Below are positions 27,275 through 36,489 of a stretch of DNA of 64,000 bases, piece after piece. Every line of letters begins with the position of its first letter. Position 1 is the first letter of the stretch. The notes beneath the pieces are model-generated. The model made no database searches and was not told the DNA's origin. It worked only from the letters and a program-made list of their open reading frames with translations. The translations under genes and the position numbers were made by a program. Origin of the DNA: Anaeromassilibacillus sp. An172 (GTDB taxonomy: Bacteria > Bacillota > Clostridia > Oscillospirales > Acutalibacteraceae); NCBI RefSeq assembly GCF_002160515.1, contig NZ_NFKS01000012.1, forward strand, positions 1-64,000. The letters run 5' to 3'.

Positions 27275-27303
27275 TTGCATTGCCGCCCGAAATATTGTAT
27301 AAT
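27275..27303 (+). promoter_or_regulatory. Promoter of pgi
   Basis: TTGCAT, a 17-nt spacer and TATAAT, about 60 nt before the pgi ATG. Confidence 0.7.
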
Positions 27304-27362
27304 GTTTTCAATAAGAAGTATCGGACAATATGTATCCGGTAAAAATAAGGGAGGAAGTTACA

Positions 27363-28700
27363 ATGGCGACAAAGCTTACTGACAAATATGTAAAAGGTTT
27401 TATTTCCGACAAAGAGTATGAGGCTATGGCTCCTTACGTGAAAACAGCTCATGAAATGCTGCACGCAGGAACAGGTCTGGGAAATGATTTTATAGGATGG
27501 CTTCACCTTCCCACTGATTACGACAAGGAAGAGTTTGCACGCATTAAGGCTGCCGCTGAAAAAATCAAGAAGAATACCGATGTTTTTGTGGTAATCGGAA
27601 TCGGAGGTTCTTACCTTGGCGCAAGAGCAGCTATCGAGTTTATCAAATCACCTAACTACAATGCGCTTGCAAAGGATGTTCCACAGGTTTATTTCACAGG
27701 AAACAGCATCAGCTCAAATGCTCTCTCAGAGCTTATAGAGATTTGCGAGGGCAAAGATGTTTCTATAAATATGATTTCAAAATCAGGCACAACAACAGAG
27801 CCTGCTATAGCTTTCAGAGTATTCCGTGAGCTTTTGGAAAAGAAATACGGCAAAGAGGGCGCAAGAGAGAGAATTTTCTGCACAACAGATAAGGCAAGAG
27901 GCACACTCAAAGAGCTTGCAACAAAAGAGGGCTATGAAACATTTGTAGTTCCGGACGATGTAGGCGGAAGATTTTCAGTTCTTACAGCTGTAGGTTTGCT
28001 TCCGATAGCAGTTGCAGGCGCAGATATTGACGCTCTTATGGCAGGTGCTGCAAAGGCTGAAAGTGATTTTGACAACAGCGACCTGATGACAAACGATTGC
28101 TATAAATATGCAGCTTTGAGAAATATCCTTTACAGAAAGGGTAAGTCAACTGAAATCCTCGTTTCCTATGAGCCTGCTTTTGCACTTATGAACGAGTGGT
28201 TCAAGCAGCTTTACGGAGAGAGCGAAGGCAAGGATAACAAGGGTCTTTTCCCGGCAAGCGTAATCTTTTCAACAGACCTTCACTCAATGGGACAGTACAT
28301 CCAGGACGGCAGAAGAAATCTCTTTGAAACAGTTGTACTTTTCGATAAGTGCAAGAGAGAGATAACACTTGGCACAGATCCTGAAAATGTTGACGGACTT
28401 AACTTCCTTTCCGGCAAAACAATGGATTTTGTAAACAAGAAAGCATTTGAGGGAACAGTGCTTGCTCATACAGACGGCGGAGTTCCTAATATCGTACTCA
28501 ATGTTGAGGAAATGACAGAAACAGAGCTTGGATATCTTATTTACTTCTTTGAGAAGGCATGTGCAATTTCCGGCTATCTCCTGGGCGTTAACCCATTTGA
28601 CCAGCCTGGCGTTGAAAGCTACAAGAAGAACATGTTCGCACTTCTCGGAAAGCCGGGATATGAAGCTCAGAAAGCAGAGCTTGAAGCTCGTCTCAAATAA
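27363..28700 (+). CDS. pgi: Glucose-6-phosphate isomerase
   Basis: A 445-residue cytoplasmic enzyme interconverting glucose-6-phosphate and fructose-6-phosphate in glycolysis and gluconeogenesis. Family signatures are clear: [13 protein letters not shown], the phosphate-binding [26 protein letters not shown], and [15 protein letters not shown] near the C-terminus carrying the catalytic Lys region. The length fits the short Firmicutes form. I use the ATG at 27363 (MATKLTDKY), 6 nt after GGGAGGAAG, rather than an upstream in-frame ATG without a site. It may be cotranscribed with the small P-loop gene 50 nt downstream. Confidence 0.96.
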   Translation: MATKLTDKYVKGFISDKEYEAMAPYVKTAHEMLHAGTGLGNDFIGWLHLPTDYDKEEFARIKAAAEKIKKNTDVFVVIGIGGSYLGARAAIEFIKSPNYNALAKDVPQVYFTGNSISSNALSELIEICEGKDVSINMISKSGTTTEPAIAFRVFRELLEKKYGKEGARERIFCTTDKARGTLKELATKEGYETFVVPDDVGGRFSVLTAVGLLPIAVAGADIDALMAGAAKAESDFDNSDLMTNDCYKYAALRNILYRKGKSTEILVSYEPAFALMNEWFKQLYGESEGKDNKGLFPASVIFSTDLHSMGQYIQDGRRNLFETVVLFDKCKREITLGTDPENVDGLNFLSGKTMDFVNKKAFEGTVLAHTDGGVPNIVLNVEEMTETELGYLIYFFEKACAISGYLLGVNPFDQPGVESYKKNMFALLGKPGYEAQKAELEARLK

Positions 28701-28750
28701 AATAAAATTTAGATTTCAGAATTTATAAATACCTAAGGAGGACTATCAAA

Positions 28751-29167
28751 ATGGTTACTTTATTGATTGGAAAAAAAGGTTCCGGTAAAACAAAAAAATT
28801 GATTTCACTTGCTAACGAGGCTGTTGCGGCATCTTCAGGAAACGTAGTTGTTATCGAGAAGGGCGCAAAGCTTACATACGACGTTACACATAAGGCAAGA
28901 CTTATAGATACAGATCAATACAATATTGCAGGATACGATGTACTTTTCGGTTTCTTGAGCGGTATCTGCGCAGGCAACTATGATGTTACAGATATCCTTA
29001 TCGATTCAACATTCAAGATTTGCCCGGAAGGCTTGAGCGGTCTTACAGCTTTCATCGACAAGATTGACGCACTTGCAAAGGCATCCGACGTTAAATTCAC
29101 AGTTCTTATTTCTGCTGATGCAAACGATATTCCGGACGATGTTAAGGCAACCTGCGAGGTTCTTTGA
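28751..29167 (+). CDS. Small P-loop protein of unknown function
   Basis: This 138-residue protein begins with a strand and a Walker A motif, TLLIGKKGSGKTKK, at residues 3-16. A Walker B-like strand VTDILIDSTF lies near 75-85 and a further strand KFTVLISAD near 115-123. The layout matches a minimal P-loop NTPase core without accessory domains. It has TAAGGAGG nine nt before the ATG, sits 50 nt after pgi and is followed by a terminator, so it is probably a two-gene operon with pgi. No family is recognised and its job is unknown. Confidence 0.75.
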   Translation: MVTLLIGKKGSGKTKKLISLANEAVAASSGNVVVIEKGAKLTYDVTHKARLIDTDQYNIAGYDVLFGFLSGICAGNYDVTDILIDSTFKICPEGLSGLTAFIDKIDALAKASDVKFTVLISADANDIPDDVKATCEVL

Positions 29168-29199
29168 TAAATAATCAGACATAATGGAATAAATTAAAG

Positions 29200-29235
29200 T
29201 TTTGGGATCGCAAAGCGGTCCCAAAATTTTTCTCT
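29200..29235 (+). terminator. Intrinsic terminator
   Basis: TTTTGGGATCGC pairs with GCGGTCCCAAAA (one G-U) over AAA, followed by TTTTTCTC. Confidence 0.88.
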
Positions 29236-29385
29236 TTAAGGGATTGGATTTAGTTTCTTTTTGTGCAAAAACATGAGGTTTTCGCTTTTTTTCGGGGTAA
29301 AAATCAAAAAAACAGGTTAAAATGATGAAGCCTTTTAAATATGCTCTTATATTCTGAAAAAGACCGAGAAAATTTAAATATTTTA

Positions 29386-29414
29386 TTGACAAAGTGTCCC
29401 TGTTTGGTTATAAT
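29386..29414 (+). promoter_or_regulatory. Promoter of the yceD-rpmF operon
   Basis: TTGACA, a 17-nt spacer and TATAAT: consensus sigma-A elements, as expected for a ribosomal protein operon. Confidence 0.85.
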
Positions 29415-29458
29415 AATTCAAGGCGTTTAAAAAAATTTGCCTGTCTTGAGGTGTTGTT

Positions 29459-29953
29459 ATGCTTCTGGAACTGAAGAAGGTCTTTCAAAATGACGGGGAG
29501 AGCATCTCTGTTGACTATGATTTGCCAATGAACGACGTTGAATTTTACGGGGTTTGTCCATTCAAAACTCCTGTAAAGGTTCATGCCGAGGCGAAAAACA
29601 GAGCAAGTCTTGTTGATTTAAAGATAATTGTGGACTTTATCTATACAAGACAATGTGACAGATGTCTTAAATTGCTACAAAAACCCATGCATTATGAGTT
29701 TGACCATAAACTGGCGGTAAGCCTTATGTCAGAAAGCGATGAAGACTATATCGAAACACCGGACTATAAACTTGAGCTTGATGAGGTAGTAAAAACAGAT
29801 ATTATCTTGGAATTGCCGGCAAAATTTCTTTGCAGTGAGGACTGTAAGGGATTGTGCATGAAGTGCGGAAAAAACCTCAATGAGGGTGACTGCGGCTGTG
29901 ATAAGGGTTCTGTGGATCCGAGGCTCGAGATTCTAAAGCAGTTAATTGATTGA
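29459..29953 (+). CDS. yceD: YceD/DUF177 family protein
   Basis: A 164-residue protein of the DUF177 family, linked in bacteria and plastids to 23S rRNA accumulation and almost always paired with rpmF. Seen here are TRQCDRCLK in the middle and a Cys cluster near residues 125-145 (CSEDCKGLCMKCGKN, then CGC), likely a metal site typical of the family. The ATG is preceded by TTGAGGTG. It lies 24 nt upstream of rpmF under a strong promoter, and the pairing supports the assignment. Confidence 0.9.
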   Translation: MLLELKKVFQNDGESISVDYDLPMNDVEFYGVCPFKTPVKVHAEAKNRASLVDLKIIVDFIYTRQCDRCLKLLQKPMHYEFDHKLAVSLMSESDEDYIETPDYKLELDEVVKTDIILELPAKFLCSEDCKGLCMKCGKNLNEGDCGCDKGSVDPRLEILKQLID

Positions 29954-29977
29954 TATAAAAAGAAGGAGGTCTTTGAG

Positions 29978-30160
29978 ATGGCAGTACCTAAGAGAAAACT
30001 TTCAAAAGCAAGAAGAGATAAAAGACGTTCTAACGTATGGAAGCTTCAGGCTCCGGCACTCTGTGTATGCCCAAACTGCGGCGAGTTCAAGGCTCCGCAT
30101 AAGGTTTGCGGAAACTGCGGTATGTATAGAGGCAGACAGGTTATCGTAAAAGAGGCTTAA
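29978..30160 (+). CDS. rpmF: 50S ribosomal protein L32
   Basis: A 60-residue L32 of the zinc-ribbon type. It starts MAVPKRKLSKARRDKRRS, the conserved basic start, and carries CPNCG and CGNCG, the two CxxC knuckles that bind zinc. AAGGAGGT sits 9 nt before the ATG. It is the second gene of the yceD operon and is followed by a GC-rich terminator. Confidence 0.97.
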   Translation: MAVPKRKLSKARRDKRRSNVWKLQAPALCVCPNCGEFKAPHKVCGNCGMYRGRQVIVKEA

Positions 30161-30183
30161 TTCAGGCTTTACAAAAGAATTAA

Positions 30184-30228
30184 GGCGGCGGAGGCGTGCG
30201 ACAAAAAACACGCTGCCGCCCTTTTGTT
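30184..30228 (+). terminator. Terminator after rpmF
   Basis: A GC-rich stem, GGCGGC with internal bulges and GCGTG pairing to CACGC and GCCGCC, followed by CTTTTGTTTG. Confidence 0.8.
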
Positions 30229-30232
30229 TGTC

Positions 30233-30261
30233 TTGAAAAGTTTATTATTTTTGGTTATAAT
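30233..30261 (+). promoter_or_regulatory. Promoter of the DUF512/der/plsY operon
   Basis: TTGAAA, a 17-nt spacer and TATAAT, beginning directly after the rpmF terminator T-run. Confidence 0.8.
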
Positions 30262-30294
30262 AAATTTACAGATAAAATCTCGGGAGGAATTGCG

Positions 30295-31632
30295 GTGGCT
30301 GTACTAATTAAAGCTGTGACAAAAAACAGTCACGGCGAAAAACACGGGATACTTTCAGGCGAGTACCTTGTTTCCATAAACGGAAACGAAATTATGGATG
30401 TTCTGGATTACAGGTTCTATCAGATAAACCGTGAGCTTAATCTGGAAATAAGAAGCCAAAGCGGCGAAACAAGAAATGTAACAATAAAAAAGCCTGAATA
30501 CGATGAAATAGGATTTGAGTTTGAAACCTATCTTATGGACAAGCAGAGAAGCTGTAGAAATAAGTGTATTTTCTGCTTTATAGACCAGCTTCCAAAGGGA
30601 ATGAGGGAGAGCCTTTATTTTAAGGATGATGACAGCAGACTTTCCTTTCTTTTCGGAAACTATGTTACCCTTACAAACCTTACCGAGCATGAGATAAGCC
30701 GTATTATCAAGATGCATATAAGCCCTATAAATGTTTCCGTCCATACAACTAATCCGGAGCTTAGGGTAAAGATGATGGGAAACCGCTTTGCAGGGGAGTC
30801 CCTTTCAATTTTAAAGCGTCTTGCCGATGCGGGAATACAGCTTAATTGTCAGATAGTGGCTTGCCCGGGAATAAACGACGGGGAAGAGCTTGTGAGAACC
30901 CTCACAGATTTGGAAAAGCTCAATGTAAACATGACGGCAGTTGTTCCCGTTGGTCTTACAGACTACAGAGAGGGACTTTTTGAGCTTACTCCGTATAATC
31001 CCAAAACCGCCGGGGAAACTCTTGATATAATAGAGAGCTTCGGGGACAGGTGTGTGGAAAAATACGGCAGAAGAATTTTTTATGCCGCCGATGAGCTTTA
31101 TATAAAGGCGGGAAGAGAAATTCCGCCTGCGGAGTATTACGAGGATTTTCCGGCTCTCGACAACGGTGTTGGACTTATAGCCCTGTTAAAGGACGAGCTT
31201 TCCTATGCGGTGGAGGAATACACAGAAACCGCAGAAAACTATAAGGAAGAAGCGGCAAAGGTAAAGGGAAAAGTTACCATTGCCTGCGGAGAAAGCGTTA
31301 GACCATTTCTTGACGATATGTTAAATGTTGTGAGAGATGTTTTTGAAAATATACAGATAAACGTGGTGGCTGTTAAAAATAAGTTTTTCGGAGGCGGAGT
31401 AAATGTTTCCGGACTTGTGGTTGGAAGAGATTTGATAGATACACTTAAAAATGTGGATATCGGCGACAGACTTTTAATTCCATCGGTAATGCTTCGCTTT
31501 GACGGCGAGGTGTTCCTTGACGACACCACATTGGAGGATGTTGAACGGGAGCTTTGCGTTCCTGTTTTTCCGGTCAATAACGGCGGACAAGATTTGCTGG
31601 ACGCTGTTATTTCTTCAGGAAGGAGTGATTAA
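30295..31632 (+). CDS. DUF512 radical SAM protein with PDZ domain
   Basis: A 445-residue protein with an N-terminal PDZ-like segment (ILSGEYLVSINGNEIMD) and a radical SAM-type cluster motif at about 82-95 (CRNKCIFCFIDQLPKGM, Cys-x3-Cys-x2-Cys). SVHTTNPELRVKMMGN follows, then a C-terminal DUF512 region with NKFFGGGVNVSGLVVG. The family is widespread in clostridia and conserved beside der, but its reaction is unproven. I use the GTG at 30295 with GGGAGGAAT upstream; the earlier frame extension overlaps the terminator and promoter. The stop abuts der at 31633. Confidence 0.9.
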   Translation: MAVLIKAVTKNSHGEKHGILSGEYLVSINGNEIMDVLDYRFYQINRELNLEIRSQSGETRNVTIKKPEYDEIGFEFETYLMDKQRSCRNKCIFCFIDQLPKGMRESLYFKDDDSRLSFLFGNYVTLTNLTEHEISRIIKMHISPINVSVHTTNPELRVKMMGNRFAGESLSILKRLADAGIQLNCQIVACPGINDGEELVRTLTDLEKLNVNMTAVVPVGLTDYREGLFELTPYNPKTAGETLDIIESFGDRCVEKYGRRIFYAADELYIKAGREIPPAEYYEDFPALDNGVGLIALLKDELSYAVEEYTETAENYKEEAAKVKGKVTIACGESVRPFLDDMLNVVRDVFENIQINVVAVKNKFFGGGVNVSGLVVGRDLIDTLKNVDIGDRLLIPSVMLRFDGEVFLDDTTLEDVERELCVPVFPVNNGGQDLLDAVISSGRSD

Positions 31633-32955
31633 ATGGCAAAAGCCATAGTTGCTATTGTGGGCAGACCTAACGTGGGAAAATCCACTCTTTTTAATAAGCT
31701 TGTGGGACAAAGACTTTCCATTGTTGACGATAAGCCCGGCGTTACAAGAGACCGTATTTTCGGCGAGTGCGAATGGCGTGACAGAAAGTTCACCGTAATC
31801 GATACAGGCGGAATTGAGCCTCATTCTGATGATATTATACTTTCTCAGATGAGAAGACAGGCAGAGCTTGCCATAGATACCGCAGATGTTACAGTGCTTG
31901 TTACCGACATACGCACAGGAATGGTTGCCACCGACATGGAGGTTGCCTCCATGCTTTTGAAAAGCGGCAAGCCTGTTGTACTCTGTGTAAATAAGTGCGA
32001 CAAAATAGGCGAGCCTGAGCCTGAATTTTACGAGTTTTACAATTTGGGTATAGGCGACCCAATACAGGTTTCATCTGTTCACGGTCACGGAACAGGCGAT
32101 TTGCTGGACGCTGTGTACGACCTTCTCCCTCCTGAAACAGACGAGGAAGAGGAAAGCGAAGTTATAAGCGTTGCGGTAATCGGAAAGCCTAATGCGGGAA
32201 AATCCTCCCTTATAAATAAAATCACCGGTGAGGAACGCTGCATTGTTTCAAATATCGCTGGAACAACCAGAGACAGTATCGACACAAGAGTTGTTAATAA
32301 ATTCGGCGAGTTTAACTTTATAGATACAGCCGGACTTAGAAGAAAAAGCAAGGTTGACGACGATATTGAAAAATACAGCATAATCAGAGCTAAAATGGCT
32401 ATAGAGAGATGCGACGTCTGCGTTATTATGATAGACGGCGAGGTTGGCTATACCGACCAGGACAGCAAAATCGCAGGTCTTGCCCATGAAGCCGGAAAGG
32501 GCTGTATTATAGCTGTAAATAAATGGGACGCAGTTGAGAAAAACGACAAGACAATGAACGAGTTCAGAAAGCGTCTTGGCATAGAGTTTGCTTTTATGTC
32601 ATATGCTCCTATGGTTTTCATTTCAGCAAAGACAGGTCAAAGACTTGACAGACTCTTCGAGCTTATCAAGCACGTTGCAAACCAGAACTCCATGAGAATA
32701 AAGACAGGTATGCTCAACGAGCTTTTGGCTCAGGCTACCACAAGGGTTCAGCCTCCTACAGACAAGGGAAGAAGACTGAAAATATTCTACATGACTCAGG
32801 CAAGCACAAAGCCGCCTACATTCGTATGCTTCTGCAACGATGCGGAGCTGTTCCATTTTTCCTATCAGCGTTATCTTGAAAACAGAATAAGAGAAACATT
32901 CGGTCTTGAGGGCACACCTATAAGATTCGTTATCAGAGAAAGAGGCGATAAGTAA
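31633..32955 (+). CDS. der: Ribosome biogenesis GTPase Der (EngA)
   Basis: A 440-residue protein with two tandem GTPase domains and a C-terminal KH-like domain, acting in 50S subunit maturation. Both G1 loops are seen (GRPNVGKST near residue 9 and GKPNAGKSS near 183), with G3 motifs DTGG and DTAG and G4 motifs NKCD and NKWD. The basic C-terminal segment (PPTDKGRRLKIFYMTQ) matches the family. The start follows GGAAGGAG in the preceding gene's end. Its stop overlaps plsY by 1 nt. Confidence 0.97.
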   Translation: MAKAIVAIVGRPNVGKSTLFNKLVGQRLSIVDDKPGVTRDRIFGECEWRDRKFTVIDTGGIEPHSDDIILSQMRRQAELAIDTADVTVLVTDIRTGMVATDMEVASMLLKSGKPVVLCVNKCDKIGEPEPEFYEFYNLGIGDPIQVSSVHGHGTGDLLDAVYDLLPPETDEEEESEVISVAVIGKPNAGKSSLINKITGEERCIVSNIAGTTRDSIDTRVVNKFGEFNFIDTAGLRRKSKVDDDIEKYSIIRAKMAIERCDVCVIMIDGEVGYTDQDSKIAGLAHEAGKGCIIAVNKWDAVEKNDKTMNEFRKRLGIEFAFMSYAPMVFISAKTGQRLDRLFELIKHVANQNSMRIKTGMLNELLAQATTRVQPPTDKGRRLKIFYMTQASTKPPTFVCFCNDAELFHFSYQRYLENRIRETFGLEGTPIRFVIRERGDK

Positions 32956-33683
32956 TGTTGGACTTTTTTACATCAAACATTGTACTGCTTATTATCATTG
33001 CTGTTATTGGTTATCTTTTGGGAAGCGTTAACTCTGCGGTTCTTATTACAAGAGCGGTTATGAAAAATGCCGACATAAGAACAATGGGAAGCGGAAACGC
33101 AGGATTTACAAATGTTCTGCGTTCTGTTGGTAAGGGTCCTGCTATTTTTACAATCACCTTTGACTTTATCAAGGGCGTTTTGTCAGCAGTGGCAGGAAGC
33201 GTTTTGGTTTACTCTTTCGTAACTGCCGCAAATCCCCAGCTTTTGGCAGAGTACGCAAGATACGGTGCTTATATCGGCGGACTTTTCTGTATCCTCGGTC
33301 ACATGTTCCCTGTATACTTCGGTTTTAAGGGAGGAAAAGGCGTTGTAACTTCAGCAGCTTTGATGGCTGTTGTTGATATAAGAGTTTTTGCCCTTGTGCT
33401 TTTGACATTTTTGATTGTTTTCCTTATAAAGAAAATAATCTCTTTAGCTTCACTTGTCTGTGCAGTTCTTTTCCCTGTATATACATACTATTTTGCTTAC
33501 ATGTTCGACTACCTGGGAAGCTTGAATACTGAATATCCAATCAGCATGGACTATGTTATGATAACAACAGGCTTTGCAGTACTTATCGGATTGCTGGTAA
33601 TTATAATGCACAGAAAGAACATAGGACGTCTTATCAGAGGCGAAGAAAAGAAAATTACAAGTAAAAAGAAACAAAGCTCTTAA
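32955..33683 (+). CDS. plsY: Glycerol-3-phosphate acyltransferase PlsY
   Basis: A 242-residue polytopic membrane protein that transfers the acyl group from acyl phosphate to glycerol-3-phosphate, the first step of phospholipid synthesis. Family motifs are GSVNSAVLI, MGSGNAGFTNVLR and FKGGKGVVTS. The lysine-rich cytoplasmic tail (RGEEKKITSKKKQSS) extends past the usual PlsY end. The ATG overlaps the der stop (TAATG), and the der-plsY order is common in Firmicutes. Confidence 0.95.
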   Translation: MLDFFTSNIVLLIIIAVIGYLLGSVNSAVLITRAVMKNADIRTMGSGNAGFTNVLRSVGKGPAIFTITFDFIKGVLSAVAGSVLVYSFVTAANPQLLAEYARYGAYIGGLFCILGHMFPVYFGFKGGKGVVTSAALMAVVDIRVFALVLLTFLIVFLIKKIISLASLVCAVLFPVYTYYFAYMFDYLGSLNTEYPISMDYVMITTGFAVLIGLLVIIMHRKNIGRLIRGEEKKITSKKKQSS

Positions 33684-33719
33684 CTTGCATATTGACTAAA
33701 TAATTCAAAAGCTATAAAA

Positions 33720-33754
33720 TATACCACAGAGGTGCTCTGTGGTATTTATTTTTT
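33720..33754 (+). terminator. Terminator after plsY
   Basis: ATACCACAGAG pairs with CTCTGTGGTAT over GTG, followed by TTATTTTTTG. Confidence 0.9.
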
Positions 33755-33805
33755 GATGTTTTAAACAGAGCAGAATAAAGAATTTTAACAAAGGAGATAA
33801 TGAAA

Positions 33806-34144
33806 ATGGATTGTATTTTCTGTAAAATTGCAAACGGTGAAATTCCCTCAAATAAAGTCTACGAAGACGATAAAATTCTTGCTTTTTATGACCTTGAGCC
33901 TCAGGCTCCTGTACATGTTCTGGTAATTCCAAAGGAACATATCTGCTGTGCAGATGCTCTTAACAGCGAGAATTCCGCTGTTGTTGGCTATATTTTCTCA
34001 AAAATTCCTGAAATCACAGCTAAGCTGGGACTTACAAACGGCTACAGAATAGTTAACAACTGTAAAGAGGACGGCGGACAGACTGTTTTCCATCTCCATT
34101 TCCATATTCTCGGCGGAAAGAAACTCAATGTAAATATGGCATAA
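33806..34144 (+). CDS. HIT family nucleotide-binding protein
   Basis: A 112-residue histidine triad protein with the signature HLHFHILGG near residues 96-104 and the typical start DCIFCKIANGEIPS carrying two cysteines. Relatives hydrolyse adenosine 5'-phosphoramidates and related nucleotides. I use the ATG at 33806, 9 nt from AAGGAG; an ATG at 33800 is only 3 nt away from that site. It lies 49 nt before the phosphoribosyltransferase gene and may be cotranscribed with it. Confidence 0.93.
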   Translation: MDCIFCKIANGEIPSNKVYEDDKILAFYDLEPQAPVHVLVIPKEHICCADALNSENSAVVGYIFSKIPEITAKLGLTNGYRIVNNCKEDGGQTVFHLHFHILGGKKLNVNMA

Positions 34145-34192
34145 GACCAAGAGGAATGGATTAAAGTAATTGTTGAAAGGATTTATGATTTT

Positions 34193-34732
34193 ATGAATAA
34201 TATCTATACACTTAATGTTGCCGGCTGTGTAAGAGAGCTGCCCCTTTGTGAAGTCAGCGACCATATTGACGTTGCCGCATTTATCATGTTCGGAGATGTA
34301 GAGCTTACAGAGAAGGTTGCACAGGAGCTTATGAAAAAATGCCCTGAGCATGACATTTTGCTTTCAGCAGAGGCAAAAGGAATTCCTCTTGTTTATGAGA
34401 TGGCAAGAATAGGCTGCCGTGACTATGTTGTGGCACGTAAGGGCATTAAAACATATATGAAGGATTATATAGGGGTTGAGGTTAAATCCATAACAACAGC
34501 CCAGGTACAGAGACTCTATCTCAGCGGTGACAGAGTGGAAAAATTAAGAGGAAAAAGAGTTTTGATTATTGATGACGTTATCTCAACAGGAGAAAGCCTG
34601 AAAGCCCTTGAGGAGCTGGCAGAAAAAGCCGGAGCCAATGTAGTGGGCAAGGCGGCTGTTTTGGCAGAGGGCGAAGCTGCTGACAGAGACGATATTATCT
34701 TCCTTGAGAAGCTTCCTCTTTTCTATAAATAA
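34193..34732 (+). CDS. Adenine/purine phosphoribosyltransferase-like protein
   Basis: A 179-residue type I phosphoribosyltransferase. The PRPP-binding motif VLIIDDVISTGES lies near residues 123-135, with SAEAKGIPLVYEMA as the flexible-loop region and VVARKGIKTYMKDY carrying the PPi-loop-like residues. This pattern is closest to Apt/Xpt enzymes that salvage purine bases with PRPP, but the N-terminus (NVAGCVRELPLCEV) differs from canonical Apt, so the base is uncertain. AAAGGA precedes the ATG and a terminator follows. Confidence 0.8.
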   Translation: MNNIYTLNVAGCVRELPLCEVSDHIDVAAFIMFGDVELTEKVAQELMKKCPEHDILLSAEAKGIPLVYEMARIGCRDYVVARKGIKTYMKDYIGVEVKSITTAQVQRLYLSGDRVEKLRGKRVLIIDDVISTGESLKALEELAEKAGANVVGKAAVLAEGEAADRDDIIFLEKLPLFYK

Positions 34733-34744
34733 AAATAATAAATC

Positions 34745-34776
34745 GGGCAGGCGGCGGTTTGCTGTCTGCCCTTTGT
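34745..34776 (+). terminator. Terminator after the phosphoribosyltransferase
   Basis: GGGCAGGC pairs imperfectly with GTCTGCCC around a GC-rich centre, followed by TTTGTT. Confidence 0.7.
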
Positions 34777-34818
34777 TAATTGAACGGATAAAGACTATTA
34801 TATACAGGCGGTGATTTT

Positions 34819-35868
34819 TTGATAGCCAATGAAACAGAATTAAAAAAGCAGCTTACTTCCGGAGATTTTAAGAGAATTTATTTTTTGTACGGCGAGGAAA
34901 AGGCTCTTGTAAAAAAATACTCACAAATGGCGGTGGAAAAAATAATGGGAAAAGAACCGCCGGAATTTAATATGCATGTTTTCGACGGAGAAGCTTCTCC
35001 AGACGATATATACGCCGCCTTGGGCATGGTTCCTTTTTTAAGCGACCTGAATATGGTTGTGGTAAAAAATATGGACTTTGACAGTTTGAAAGCCGACTAT
35101 ACCTCGAAGATGATGGAGATATTAAAGTCAGTTCCCGATACATCGGTTTTGCTCTTTGAAATGTCCTCGGTTGATATAAATCTGAAAAAATCCCAGAAAT
35201 TTAAAAAGGTGCATGATTTTATTTCTAAATCTGCCGACGGGGTTGTTACGGAATTTGATTACAGGTCACCTGCGGTGCTTTCAAAGCAGCTTGCCGCCCG
35301 TGCAGGAAAGCTTGGCTGCAATCTTTCTGTAGCTTTGGCAGGGAAAATAGTGGACATCTGCGGAACTGATTTAAACAGACTTAACAACGAGCTTTTAAAG
35401 CTTACAGCTTATGCGGACGGTAAAGAAATAACATTGGAAATGGTGGAGCTTTTAGTGGCTCCAAGCATTGAAACAAACATTTACAATTTGGCTGACAGTA
35501 TTGTTCAGAGAAACAGCGACAAGGCTTTAAAGCTTTTAAACGGACTTTTTTATCAGAGAGTTGAGGCAAGCTCTGTTGTGGCAACCCTTGCCACAGCCTA
35601 TACGGATTTTTACAGGGCAAGGGTATGCGCCGAAAGCGGAGAGCCAACAACCACAGCCGCAGAAATATTTAACTACAGAAACAGAGCTTTTGTGCTGGGA
35701 AAGGCTCAGACAAAAACCTCAAAGCTTTCAACAGACGCACTGCGTGACAGTTTGGAAGAGATAATGAAAACCTCCTCGGCTATGAGAACAGTTACAATAG
35801 ACGAAAAAATCCTTACGGAAAAGCTTGTGGTCAAGCTGCTTTCCATAGCTTCTGCAAAGTACGAATAA
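34819..35868 (+). CDS. holA: DNA polymerase III delta subunit
   Basis: A 349-residue clamp-loader subunit. The first domain opens FKRIYFLYGEEKALVKKY, the degenerate P-loop region of delta, and includes NMHVFDGEASPDDI and VPFLSDLNMVVVKN. The C-terminal helical collar domain (AGKIVDICGTDLNRLNNELLKL) is characteristic. The start is TTG at 34819 with GGCGGTGAT upstream. It lies 12 nt before the RNase M5-like gene and is probably cotranscribed with it. Confidence 0.93.
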   Translation: MIANETELKKQLTSGDFKRIYFLYGEEKALVKKYSQMAVEKIMGKEPPEFNMHVFDGEASPDDIYAALGMVPFLSDLNMVVVKNMDFDSLKADYTSKMMEILKSVPDTSVLLFEMSSVDINLKKSQKFKKVHDFISKSADGVVTEFDYRSPAVLSKQLAARAGKLGCNLSVALAGKIVDICGTDLNRLNNELLKLTAYADGKEITLEMVELLVAPSIETNIYNLADSIVQRNSDKALKLLNGLFYQRVEASSVVATLATAYTDFYRARVCAESGEPTTTAAEIFNYRNRAFVLGKAQTKTSKLSTDALRDSLEEIMKTSSAMRTVTIDEKILTEKLVVKLLSIASAKYE

Positions 35869-35880
35869 GGGGGCTGAAAG

Positions 35881-36468
35881 ATGATAAAGCTTAATGAAGC
35901 GGTTATTGTTGAGGGGAGATACGATAAAATTCTTCTCCGTGGTTTTATAGATGCGCCAATAATCGAAACAGGCGGTTTTCGTGTCTTTAAAGACAAAGAA
36001 AAACAGAAGCTTATCAGAAAGCTTTCAGAAACCCGTGGTATAATAATAATGACAGACAGCGATTCCGCAGGTTTTGTAATAAGAAACTTTTTAAGGGGAA
36101 TTGTGCCTGCCGGAAAAATAAAGCACTGCTATATCCCGCAGATAAGAGGCAAGGAAAAACGAAAGGCTGAAGTGTCAAAAGAGGGATATCTGGGCGTTGA
36201 GGGTCTGGACGAAAAAACAATTATTGAAGCTTTGGAGAGAAGCGGAGTGAATATTTGTTCAAAATCTGCCGAAACTGAATTTGAAGAGATTACCAAGGCG
36301 GATTTTTACGAGCTGGGACTCAGCGGAAAAGAGAACTCCGCAAAGCTCAGAGAAAAGCTTTTAAAGAAGCTTGGTATGCCCACTTATCTTTCCGCAAACG
36401 CTTTTCTTGCAGTGTTAAATTGTTTCTATTCCAAAAAAGATTTGCTTGACATTTTAAGGGAAATATAG
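35881..36468 (+). CDS. rnmV: Ribonuclease M5-like Toprim protein
   Basis: A 195-residue protein with an N-terminal Toprim domain: the catalytic Glu in VIVEGRYDK and the DxD in IMTDSDSAG, followed by [15 protein letters not shown]. The C-terminal DUF4093-like region ([12 protein letters not shown]...[12 protein letters not shown]) is typical of RNase M5, which trims the 5S rRNA precursor. ksgA, its usual neighbour, is not adjacent; holA is. The rubrerythrin -35 box lies inside its last codons and the -10 box starts immediately after its stop. Confidence 0.88.
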   Translation: MIKLNEAVIVEGRYDKILLRGFIDAPIIETGGFRVFKDKEKQKLIRKLSETRGIIIMTDSDSAGFVIRNFLRGIVPAGKIKHCYIPQIRGKEKRKAEVSKEGYLGVEGLDEKTIIEALERSGVNICSKSAETEFEEITKADFYELGLSGKENSAKLREKLLKKLGMPTYLSANAFLAVLNCFYSKKDLLDILREI

Positions 36469-36474
36469 TATTAT
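36446..36474 (+). promoter_or_regulatory. Rubrerythrin promoter overlapping the rnmV end
   Basis: TTGACA, a 17-nt spacer and TATTAT. The -35 and most of the spacer are inside the rnmV coding region. Confidence 0.8.
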
Positions 36475-36489
36475 ATTAACAGAAACAAG

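Noticed and set aside
30196-30294. Longer N-terminus for the DUF512 protein
   Set aside because: It would overlap the rpmF terminator and the new promoter and lacks a ribosome site; the GTG at 30295 has GGGAGGAAT.
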